Of a DNA stretch of 64,000 bases, positions 16,472 to 22,751 are shown in pieces. Numbering within the stretch: the first letter of the stretch is position 1; each line of letters opens with the position of its first letter. The DNA lies in NCBI GenBank assembly GCA_958296185.1, contig CATQIB010000015.1, forward strand, positions 1 to 64,000, written 5' to 3'. Position numbers and translations under genes: made by a program. Under the pieces are notes generated by a model, which had not been told where the DNA came from, did no database searches, and was given only the letters and a program-made list of their open reading frames with translations. This DNA comes from an uncultured Mesonia sp. (GTDB taxonomy: Bacteria > Bacteroidota > Bacteroidia > Flavobacteriales > Flavobacteriaceae).

Positions 16472-17190
16472 ACTTCTGCATATTTATTTTTATATTCCAG
16501 TTCTTTGATCAGTGCAGATTTTACCACGGTAAGCGTATGGTCTTTGGCTTCGGCAAATGATATGTTGTATTTACGTTCTATTGTATGTAGTTCGGGAGGA
16601 AATCGCGATAGCAGTTTGTCGTAATATGCATCTAAGATGTCAGCGGTCGGCATTTCAAAATTTATCCGCAACTGGAATCGTCGTAACAAAGCTGTGTCTA
16701 TAATTTCGGGATGGTTGGTAGCACATAGCAACAACGCTTTTTCAGGATAATAATCCATCAGCTGTATCAGCGTGTTCACCAGTCTCCTCATTTCGCCTAC
16801 ATCCTTATCATCGCGCCCCCTTGCTTTACCTATTTGATCAAATTCATCCAGGAACAAAACAGCATTATCGCGTCCTGCTTTATCAAAAACCTGTTTAATG
16901 TTCTGCGATGTTTCTCCTATACGTGAGCAGATCACGTTGCTTAAGTTGAGTATTAGGATGTTTTTCCCAAGCGCCTGCGCAATAGCTTTGGCGGTCATCG
17001 TTTTTCCACAGCCGGAATTTCCCTGAAGCATTATCTTGTTGTTCACCGGTAAACCATACCGGCTCAACTCTTCGACGTAAGTGTGTTCCTTGATCAGTTG
17101 GTCAAACTCTCTCCTAATATCATCATTGAGGTATACATCGTTTAACGATACCCTTTCCTTGTCACTTATGATGAGGTCAAATACATTCAT
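16468..17190 (-). CDS. AAA+ ATPase
   Basis: A 240-aa single-domain AAA+ ATPase. Walker A is G-N-S-G-C-G-K-T (about residues 58-65), Walker B is A-V-L-F-L-D-E-F-D near residue 110, sensor 1 is L-L-L-C-A-T-N near residue 150, and the arginine region is L-L-R-R-F-Q-L near 167. It has the classical AAA (FtsH/p97-like) appearance but no protease or N-terminal substrate domain, so partner proteins are unknown. It is the first gene of an operon with the YggS and amidotransferase genes. The upstream gap of 51 nt contains an imperfect palindrome (17230-17250) overlapping the stop of the MarR gene. Confidence 0.85.
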   Translation of the reverse strand: MNVFDLIISDKERVSLNDVYLNDDIRREFDQLIKEHTYVEELSRYGLPVNNKIMLQGNSGCGKTMTAKAIAQALGKNILILNLSNVICSRIGETSQNIKQVFDKAGRDNAVLFLDEFDQIGKARGRDDKDVGEMRRLVNTLIQLMDYYPEKALLLCATNHPEIIDTALLRRFQLRINFEMPTADILDAYYDKLLSRFPPELHTIERKYNISFAEAKDHTLTVVKSALIKELEYKNKYAEV

Positions 17191-17241
17191 TATACTTTAA
17201 TTTTTGCTTTAACATGCCAAATTTATTTGTTGAGAATAACG

Positions 17242-17850
17242 TTATCTCAATTTAAATTCTGGGCAATCAATTTTCAAATCTGCAATAAACAATTTTTGGT
17301 TAATCAATTGGCAGTAATGTTCCTGACCATTGGACACGGGCTGATAATATGAGCAGGACATACACATTCTTTGGATGTTGATAACTCCTGACCTGTTCAG
17401 ATAGCTGATGATTTGAAGTAAACTTGAAAATAGCCTCTCTTTGTCTTCCTGTTGCAATTGTTTTATCGGTGAGCATAACTGTTCGGTAAAAAGCGAAGTC
17501 TTATTAGCACTATCTTTACCTTCGGGTGTGAGGTTAATTACATAGCGCCTTGCGTCAGATTGATCGTAGTCCTTAATTATCAGATTTTTTTGTTCCAATG
17601 TCTTGATGGTTTCACTGATGGTGGCTTTAGTCATATTAAACTCCTTAGCCAAATAACTCACGTTGCACTTTTCATTACTGTGGTAAAGTATAAAAATTAA
17701 TATCTGCACTTGAATGGGGCTGAGTGAATACGCCTTGCTCTCCTCCCAAAGCAGGACGCGAAATGCTTGTGAAACCCGTTCCAACGAAGCTACTATTTTA
17801 CTTTCGATGCTCCGGTTTTGGCATTCCGGGCTAAAATCTGAATTGATCAT
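17242..17850 (-). CDS. MarR-family regulator with C-terminal Cys cluster
   Basis: A 202-aa transcriptional regulator. The winged helix-turn-helix (about residues 35-125) shows the MarR pattern: V-S-Y-L-A-K-E-F-N-M-T-K-A-T-I-S for the recognition helix and D-A-R-R-Y-V-I-N-L-T for the wing. It carries an extra C-terminal segment of about 45 residues with four Cys (C-M-S-C, then H-Y-C, then D-C-P-E-F). This could bind a metal or an iron-sulfur cluster, or sense redox. Its ATG touches the stop of the DUF2024 gene, so the two are coupled. The target genes are not visible. Confidence 0.85.
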   Translation of the reverse strand: MINSDFSPECQNRSIESKIVASLERVSQAFRVLLWEESKAYSLSPIQVQILIFILYHSNEKCNVSYLAKEFNMTKATISETIKTLEQKNLIIKDYDQSDARRYVINLTPEGKDSANKTSLFTEQLCSPIKQLQQEDKERLFSSLLQIISYLNRSGVINIQRMCMSCSYYQPVSNGQEHYCQLINQKLFIADLKIDCPEFKLR

Positions 17851-18110
17851 TAATCACAATTTTCCATTTCATAGATGAAAAAGCCCTTTTTCTTAATTTC
17901 TTCCTCCCACTGTGGATTTATAGTTTCAATATGACAAAATTTGCATTCTTTTGAGGTCAGCGATTGCCCTTGAAAACCTTTGTTTTTAAGATATGTCATT
18001 CCATATTCGTAAATATCACCCATTTTAATGTACGTGGGTACTATAATGTCAAAATGCATTACTGTTCCATCTTTTTTTGTTACATATGTGTCCCAAACTG
18101 CTACGTTCAT
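17850..18110 (-). CDS. DUF2024-family small protein
   Basis: An 86-aa small soluble protein that matches the DUF2024 pattern. It begins M-N-V-A-V-W-D-T-Y-V, has M-H-F-D-I-I-V-P near residue 18, and ends with C-x-F-C-H-I-E (about residues 57-63) and G-F-F-I-Y-E-M. The two Cys and one His could bind a metal. The function of the family is unknown. It overlaps the MarR gene by one base and starts 68 nt after the secreted protein gene. Confidence 0.8.
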   Translation of the reverse strand: MNVAVWDTYVTKKDGTVMHFDIIVPTYIKMGDIYEYGMTYLKNKGFQGQSLTSKECKFCHIETINPQWEEEIKKKGFFIYEMENCD

Positions 18111-18178
18111 CGTTATTATTTTAAGTGTTTGATCTTAGATGTATTAAAAGTGATGCCCTGCCAGAACAGGGCCAATCA

Positions 18179-18913
18179 CTACTTTACTTTATAGGGCAAC
18201 GTTAAATTTTTGGATAGGATACTAAATACGTTGTAAACGCCAAGCATTGGTTTTTCCATAGACATTCCCTTTGCCGGCGCCGATACCTCCAGATAGCACG
18301 TTACCGCATCATAATTGAACTGTACTTTATTTTTAATGCGGTATGCGGGTACGGAAACCCGAATGGTACTGCCGTCGGTTACCACTGGGAACCCAGGGCT
18401 ATCCATATACATTGGCATATTTGGTGCAGTTGCGGGCTTGGCTATTTTTTCAGCAGACTTGTGTTCCTTCACTGCCAGTCCACCTTTAACTCTTTTGTCC
18501 TCTACTAATACAACCCAGTGGGGGTGCCACACGATGCCATCATTGTCAAAGTTTCCGTCTGCGTTCTCATCCCAAAGCGGGCTATCGTCGAAGTCGGGGT
18601 GTGAAGTGAGCGCCAATGCTACAATCCCCTCCGTGCATTTAAAACCAATATCTTCCGCTTTTAAGGTTGTTGGGAAAACATATGCCAGTACGGGTGCCAT
18701 ATCAAGTTTGCCTATTGGTGTAGGTGTAGTTTTTCCGGCGTTTCCGGCTACGGTAATTTCAAATTCCAATGTTCCGAACTTCTTGTTGTGTATTACCGAG
18801 GCAGATTTAATCTTAAAATCATCTGATTGTTCGTATGCTTTACATTTGTCACAAGCATATGCGCTGATTTGCGCAGCAAGAAGCGCAACTAAAATAAATG
18901 CTGATTTTGCCAT
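18179..18913 (-). CDS. Secreted protein of unknown function
   Basis: A 244-aa exported protein. The signal peptide is about residues 1-20 (MAKSAFILVALLAAQISAYA), and the mature protein starts near C-D-K-C-K. The body is beta-rich with an acidic loop (D-E-N-A-D-G-N-F-D-N-D-G, about residues 121-132) that resembles a calcium-binding EF-type loop, a W-H-P-H-W motif just after it, and a stretch with three Pro-Met pairs near residue 172. I do not recognise the family. It lies downstream of the thioredoxin-like gene, with a perfect hairpin between them. Confidence 0.6.
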   Translation of the reverse strand: MAKSAFILVALLAAQISAYACDKCKAYEQSDDFKIKSASVIHNKKFGTLEFEITVAGNAGKTTPTPIGKLDMAPVLAYVFPTTLKAEDIGFKCTEGIVALALTSHPDFDDSPLWDENADGNFDNDGIVWHPHWVVLVEDKRVKGGLAVKEHKSAEKIAKPATAPNMPMYMDSPGFPVVTDGSTIRVSVPAYRIKNKVQFNYDAVTCYLEVSAPAKGMSMEKPMLGVYNVFSILSKNLTLPYKVK

Positions 18914-18940
18914 TTTTTATTTTTTTAGTGAGAAATTAAA

Positions 18941-18971
18941 CCCAATTGGTTAGTTATCCTAACCAATTGGG
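18941..18971 (-). terminator. Perfect 13-bp hairpin between the thioredoxin-like and secreted-protein genes
   Basis: The arms cccaattggttag (18941-18953) and ctaaccaattggg (18959-18971) pair without mismatch around a 5-nt loop. On the minus strand it is preceded by a T-run and followed by TTTAATTT, so it can act as a terminator in either direction. It sits 12 nt downstream of the stop of the thioredoxin-like gene and probably lowers expression of the secreted-protein gene. Confidence 0.75.
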
Positions 18972-18982
18972 CGAAAAAAAAG

Positions 18983-19216
18983 TTAAGCCTTAACGTCTGC
19001 TATTGAAGCGCCGAAATTGATGTGAAGGACATTTCCGGTTGGCGTTACCAATGCCGGAACAGAATTAACTCCAGCTTTTTCCGCTTCCTCAATTCGGTCG
19101 CGCTCTTCACCTATATGAACCACTTCTACATTGTCGGCACCGATCAGATTAACGATGTCTTGTTCTGCACTTACACAAACCGGGCAGCCGGCGTGATAAA
19201 AAATTGATTTTGCCAT
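18983..19216 (-). CDS. Small thioredoxin/glutaredoxin-like protein
   Basis: A 77-aa thiol-disulfide protein with a glutaredoxin-like fold. The active site is C-P-V-C (Cys11 and Cys14) near the N-terminus, and the cis-Pro loop is N-S-V-P-A-L-V (Pro54). There is no signal peptide, so it is cytoplasmic. The substrate may be the neighbouring ferredoxin or secreted protein, but that is guesswork. Its upstream region carries a MocR-type operator also found before the cupin gene, so it is probably regulated with that set. Confidence 0.8.
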   Translation of the reverse strand: MAKSIFYHAGCPVCVSAEQDIVNLIGADNVEVVHIGEERDRIEEAEKAGVNSVPALVTPTGNVLHINFGASIADVKA

Positions 19217-19282
19217 TTTTCTTTGTTTTTAAATATTAACTATTCTATTGCCTTAAAAATATTTCCGGAAATCTTTAATGCT

Positions 19283-19351
19283 TATGTTACAAAAGTATTC
19301 AACGGATGTGGTTGGCTAATGGTACAGATTTTAGATAAACTGCTAGTCCAA
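19283..19351 (-). promoter_or_regulatory. Promoter with MocR-type operator before the thioredoxin-like gene
   Basis: Two similar octamers, tggtacag (19320-19327) and tagtccaa (19344-19351), are spaced 24 nt start to start. The same pair at the same spacing lies at 21285-21316 between mocR and the cupin gene. On the minus strand a -7 box TACTTTTG follows (plus 19291-19298 reads caaaagta), an exact TAnnTTTG match. The octamers lie upstream of the expected -33 position, which suits an activator. Confidence 0.65.
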
Positions 19352-19360
19352 GCAGAATGA

Positions 19361-19687
19361 TTAAAATTTGTCATAATTGATCGTTATGCTATTGCTAATC
19401 GGACTGGCAACGCAGGCTAAAATTAACCCTTGTTGCAAATGCGCTTCGGATAATACAAAGTTTCGTCGTAAACGTACTTCACCTTCTTCCAGCTTACAAA
19501 CGCAGGTTCCACAATTTCCTCTGCAACAAGAATGGGGAACATCAATGCCCGCATTGAGCAATGCGTCAAGTAAAAGTATTTGTCTGTTCCACTTAACATG
19601 CCTTGTTGAGCCATCCTTTGTCAGCGTCACTGCAACATCATCCGAAATTTTATCCTGTACTGGTTTGGTTTCTTCTTCGGTGTTCAT
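19361..19687 (-). CDS. 2Fe-2S ferredoxin
   Basis: A 108-aa plant-type [2Fe-2S] ferredoxin. Cys ligands follow the C-x4-C-x2-C-xn-C pattern: Cys54, Cys59, Cys62 and Cys92. Extra Cys at positions 55 and 64 are unusual. The N-terminal 18 residues are acidic and may be a linker. As an electron carrier it probably serves an oxygenase or reductase, but no such partner is next to it. It lies 81 nt after the DHDPS-like gene, with a terminator-like hairpin between. Confidence 0.9.
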   Translation of the reverse strand: MNTEEETKPVQDKISDDVAVTLTKDGSTRHVKWNRQILLLDALLNAGIDVPHSCCRGNCGTCVCKLEEGEVRLRRNFVLSEAHLQQGLILACVASPISNSITINYDKF

Positions 19688-19729
19688 ATCTCATTGCTAT
19701 TTATAACTATTCATTTAACATATAATGAT

Positions 19730-19759
19730 AAAGCCCGAAAGTTTTGTATTCCGGGCTTT
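19730..19759 (-). terminator. Hairpin after the DHDPS-like gene
   Basis: The arms aaagcccg (19730-19737) and cgggcttt (19752-19759) form an 8-bp GC-rich stem with a 14-nt loop, 10 nt downstream of the stop at 19769. The tail on the minus strand is only moderately T-rich, so some read-through into the ferredoxin gene is likely. Confidence 0.6.
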
Positions 19760-19768
19760 GGTTATGGA

Positions 19769-20665
19769 TTATGCCATTGCCTTGCTGCCAACAGCAGAAA
19801 GGATGTTGTCCAGTTCGGCTATTTCATTCTCGTTAAGGGGCTTCAATGGACTTTTAAAATTACCGCCTCCAATGCCTAACAGGTCCAAACCTGCCTTTAT
19901 GGAACGAGGTAGCCCTTTTGCGACAATAAACTTTAACAAGTCAACCTGTTGGTAGAAGATTGCTTTTGCTTTCTCCATATCATTTTCCTGTACAGCATTG
20001 TACAACGCAATATTCAGATCCGGAATTAGGTTGGGAGCAGCAGTGCACCACCCATTTGCACCGGCCGAAAAAGCAGCCAATGCCAAGGGGTTTGAGCCGT
20101 TGAAGAATGCCACGTCATCGCCCAGCTCCTTTCTCAAATAATACATCCTCTGAATATCTCCTGTACTTTCCTTTATCATTGTAATATTCGGAATCTGCAG
20201 CAAACGTTTCAACAATGCTGGCGACATATCCACGCCACCTGTTGCGGGGTTATTGTATGCCATAATAGGGATAGAAATTTTGGAAGCTACAGTGTCGTAG
20301 TGTTTAACAATTTCATCATCCGTCAATTTCCAATAGCTCATTGGTATAATCATAACAGCAGTTGCACCAGCTTTTTCTGCAAATTGTGCGTGATATACCG
20401 TATTGGCCGTCGTCAGGTTAGAGACACCTACCAATGTTGGTACGCGTCCTCCGACCTGCTGTATGGTGGCTTCGGTGACTGCTTCTTTCTCTGCGTCATT
20501 AAGATAAGGAAGTACCCCTGTGCTTCCTAATGGTGCTATTCCGTGAGCGCCCGCGCTGACCAAACGCTCAACCTGTTTTTTAAATAATGGAATATCAACG
20601 TTTTCCTTATCGTCAAACGGTGTCACCGGATAGGCAATTACGCCTTTAAATGGGATATAACTCAT
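19769..20665 (-). CDS. Dihydrodipicolinate synthase-family aldolase
   Basis: A 298-aa TIM-barrel class I aldolase of the DHDPS/N-acetylneuraminate lyase family. The Schiff-base Lys is in M-I-K-E-S-T-G-D (Lys165), with Tyr137 in M-A-Y-N-N-P and the G-S-T-G motif (residues 47-50) in the active site. Full length for the family. The true substrate cannot be set from sequence. The neighbours (cupin, ferredoxin, MocR-type regulator) speak for a catabolic pathway of a sugar acid or amino-acid derivative and not for lysine synthesis. It starts 50 nt after the cupin gene, so the two are co-transcribed. Confidence 0.88.
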   Translation of the reverse strand: MSYIPFKGVIAYPVTPFDDKENVDIPLFKKQVERLVSAGAHGIAPLGSTGVLPYLNDAEKEAVTEATIQQVGGRVPTLVGVSNLTTANTVYHAQFAEKAGATAVMIIPMSYWKLTDDEIVKHYDTVASKISIPIMAYNNPATGGVDMSPALLKRLLQIPNITMIKESTGDIQRMYYLRKELGDDVAFFNGSNPLALAAFSAGANGWCTAAPNLIPDLNIALYNAVQENDMEKAKAIFYQQVDLLKFIVAKGLPRSIKAGLDLLGIGGGNFKSPLKPLNENEIAELDNILSAVGSKAMA

Positions 20666-20715
20666 ATTTTGTCTCTTTTTAAAAGCATACCCGTCCAGGT
20701 ACGCTGTATGGGTAA

Positions 20716-21216
20716 TTAAAAATCTCTTCCTTCTTCCTCACGCAATGCAACACCTAAGTTTTGCAATTGAGGAGCATTCTCACAGGCAATATATTTGGCT
20801 GGCTCTGTATCACTCACATTTTGATGCTGATGCCAGGCCCAGGAAGGAATGTAAACAGCATCCCCAGCTTCCCATTCTACAATCTCATCTTCCACTTTTG
20901 TCCAGCCTTTACCTTCCAGTACATATAATACTGTCTCGTAAGTGTGGCGGTGCAGGTGAGTTTTTTGACCTGGTAACAAACCGCCTATTGTCATACTGAC
21001 ATTTTTACTGGGTAAGTCCACAAAGAAAACAGGGTGCTTCCTTTCTGTTGAAAACTGATTGTGGACGCCCGCATTTTCCACATTTTTATGTATAACGTGT
21101 GAGGCTTTTAGATAAGTAGGTCTTGCGAATGTTTGGTGGAAGTCTTTAGAGCTGAACTGTTTTTGCTCTAATTGATTTGACTTGTTGATTTCTGTTGTTG
21201 TTTCTGCTTTTGACAT
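20716..21216 (-). CDS. Cupin-domain protein
   Basis: A 166-aa single-cupin protein. The conserved motif 1 pattern G-x5-H-x-H-x3-E-x6-G is visible as G-Q-K-T-H-L-H-R-H-T-Y-E-T-V-L-Y-V-L-E-G-K-G (about residues 83-104). Motif 2 includes G-D-A-V-Y-I-P and W-H-Q-H (about 122-137). The His and Glu residues of a metal site are present. The first 25 residues are polar and disordered-looking. It is the first gene of a minus-strand unit divergent from the MocR-type regulator, with the shared operator between them. It may be an isomerase or dioxygenase, or a ligand-binding protein. Confidence 0.85.
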   Translation of the reverse strand: MSKAETTTEINKSNQLEQKQFSSKDFHQTFARPTYLKASHVIHKNVENAGVHNQFSTERKHPVFFVDLPSKNVSMTIGGLLPGQKTHLHRHTYETVLYVLEGKGWTKVEDEIVEWEAGDAVYIPSWAWHQHQNVSDTEPAKYIACENAPQLQNLGVALREEEGRDF

Positions 21217-21250
21217 AATGACAATATTTTGAAGTTATTTGCACTAATGC

Positions 21251-21316
21251 ATTACGAAAGTATTGTATCTTTGGATGGTTATAATGATACAGTTTTTAAA
21301 AAATTAGATAGTCCAG
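21251..21316. promoter_or_regulatory. Divergent promoter/operator of the cupin operon and mocR
   Basis: The octamers tgatacag (21285-21292) and tagtccag (21309-21316) match the pair at 19320-19351 with identical spacing. A ttacgaaagtatt block (21252-21264) also matches ttacaaaagtatt upstream of the thioredoxin-like gene at the same distance. On the minus strand the latter gives a near-consensus -7 box (TACTTTCG). The second octamer directly abuts the GTG start of mocR, so regulator binding would also block its own expression. Confidence 0.65.
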
Positions 21317-22738
21317 GTGTTAAGGGGTTGGGAATTTCAATTAAAAATAGATGTGAACTCTAAAAAAGCGGTATACCTGCAAATAGCGGATGCGCTTATA
21401 AAAGATATTCAAATAGGACGGCTAAAACCGGGCGAAGCTTTGCCCGGAAGCAGAAATCTTGCGCAGGTCTTGAAGGTCAACCGAAATACGGTTGTGGAGG
21501 CACTCAATGTATTAACTATAGAAGGATGGTTAGTTTCCAAGGAAAGACAGGGGACTTTTGTGGCAGATGTTTTACCAGCATTTGAAGAAATGCCGATAAG
21601 AAACCATTCAATCGCCACTGTAAAAAGAACGGATAATAAACATTACCGCATACAGTTTGACGATGGATACCCAGACAGTAAAATTGCACCAATTACTGAA
21701 TTGGCTAGGGCTTACCGCCAAATTTTCAACTTAAAGGGAAGGTGGCAGATGATGGGATATGGAAATGAATTGGGAGATGTTATTTTTCGTAAGGAGATTG
21801 CCCATATGCTCAACTTGCAACGAGGTATGCAGGTTAATGAGCATAATTTGTGCATTACCCGCGGCAGTCAGATGGCTATGTATCTAACAGCACAATGTCT
21901 ATTCGAAAGCGGCGATAATGTGATAATTGAAAACCCAGGATATAAGCCTGCTTGGAAAGCTTTTAAGGAATCAGGAGCAAAATTACTGCCTGTAAATGTT
22001 GACAAAGATGGCCTGCTAATTGAAGAGGTACATGGGTGGCTCAGATCCGGAAAAAAAATCAAGGCAATTTATGTCACACCACACCATCAATACCCAACTA
22101 CGGTCACCCTGAGTTTAAAAAGGCGGCTGGAACTCATTAAGCTCTCCAATGAATATGGATTTACAATAATAGAAGACGATTATGATAATGAGTTTCACTT
22201 TGGCTACCGCCCTGTGTTGCCATTGTCAAGTTATACTGAACTGAAAAATTATGTTTATATCGGAACGATGAGTAAAGTAGTTGCACCTGCTCTTCGTATA
22301 GGTTATTTAGCCTGTAATAATACTTACCTGATGCAAAAAATAAGTAGTTTACGTAAAATTATTGATGTTCAAGGTGACAATATCATGGAGCAGGCAGTTC
22401 TTCAACTCATCAAGGATGGGGTATTAAAAAGACATATTAAAAAAGCTACCCATTATTATAAAGCTAAAAGAGACCTAACGGAAACTTTATTGCAAAAGCA
22501 TATTCAAAATAAAGCTTTCTATATTATTCCAGATGGAGGACTTGCTTTTTGGATAGTTCCCAAAAAGCAAGTAGAATGGGTGCAAGTTTCCCACAAATTA
22601 AAAGAAATGGGAATCAAGATTATTACTCCTGATGCTTATAGTTTTAAAGGTTTTGCGAATGGTTTACGTTTTGGTTATGGTTCTCTACTTGAGAATGAAC
22701 TGGAGGCGGGCATTATCGCATTAGCTAGTTTGATTTAA
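21317..22738 (+). CDS. MocR/PdxR-type GntR regulator with aminotransferase domain
   Basis: A 473-aa fusion of a GntR winged helix (about residues 10-80: A-V-Y-L-Q-I-A-D-A-L-I-K-D-I near 19, and S-R-N-L-A-Q-V-L-K-V-N-R-N-T-V near 45) to a fold-type I aminotransferase domain that binds PLP. The PLP Lys is in G-T-M-S-K-V-V-A-P-A (Lys320), with D-D-Y-D-N-E-F near residue 292. Such proteins sense PLP or an amino compound and act as activator or repressor. The chosen start is a GTG at 21317. It is divergent from the cupin gene, and two operator-like sites suggest it controls the cupin/DHDPS/ferredoxin and thioredoxin units. Confidence 0.9.
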   Translation: MLRGWEFQLKIDVNSKKAVYLQIADALIKDIQIGRLKPGEALPGSRNLAQVLKVNRNTVVEALNVLTIEGWLVSKERQGTFVADVLPAFEEMPIRNHSIATVKRTDNKHYRIQFDDGYPDSKIAPITELARAYRQIFNLKGRWQMMGYGNELGDVIFRKEIAHMLNLQRGMQVNEHNLCITRGSQMAMYLTAQCLFESGDNVIIENPGYKPAWKAFKESGAKLLPVNVDKDGLLIEEVHGWLRSGKKIKAIYVTPHHQYPTTVTLSLKRRLELIKLSNEYGFTIIEDDYDNEFHFGYRPVLPLSSYTELKNYVYIGTMSKVVAPALRIGYLACNNTYLMQKISSLRKIIDVQGDNIMEQAVLQLIKDGVLKRHIKKATHYYKAKRDLTETLLQKHIQNKAFYIIPDGGLAFWIVPKKQVEWVQVSHKLKEMGIKIITPDAYSFKGFANGLRFGYGSLLENELEAGIIALASLI

Positions 22739-22751
22739 TCTCTATTTTATT

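Noticed and set aside
17230..17250. Imperfect palindrome ttgagaataacgttatctcaa as a MarR operator
   Set aside because: It overlaps the stop codon of the MarR gene and lies before the AAA ATPase. It has one mismatch and no second copy near the MarR start, so I could not support it as an operator.
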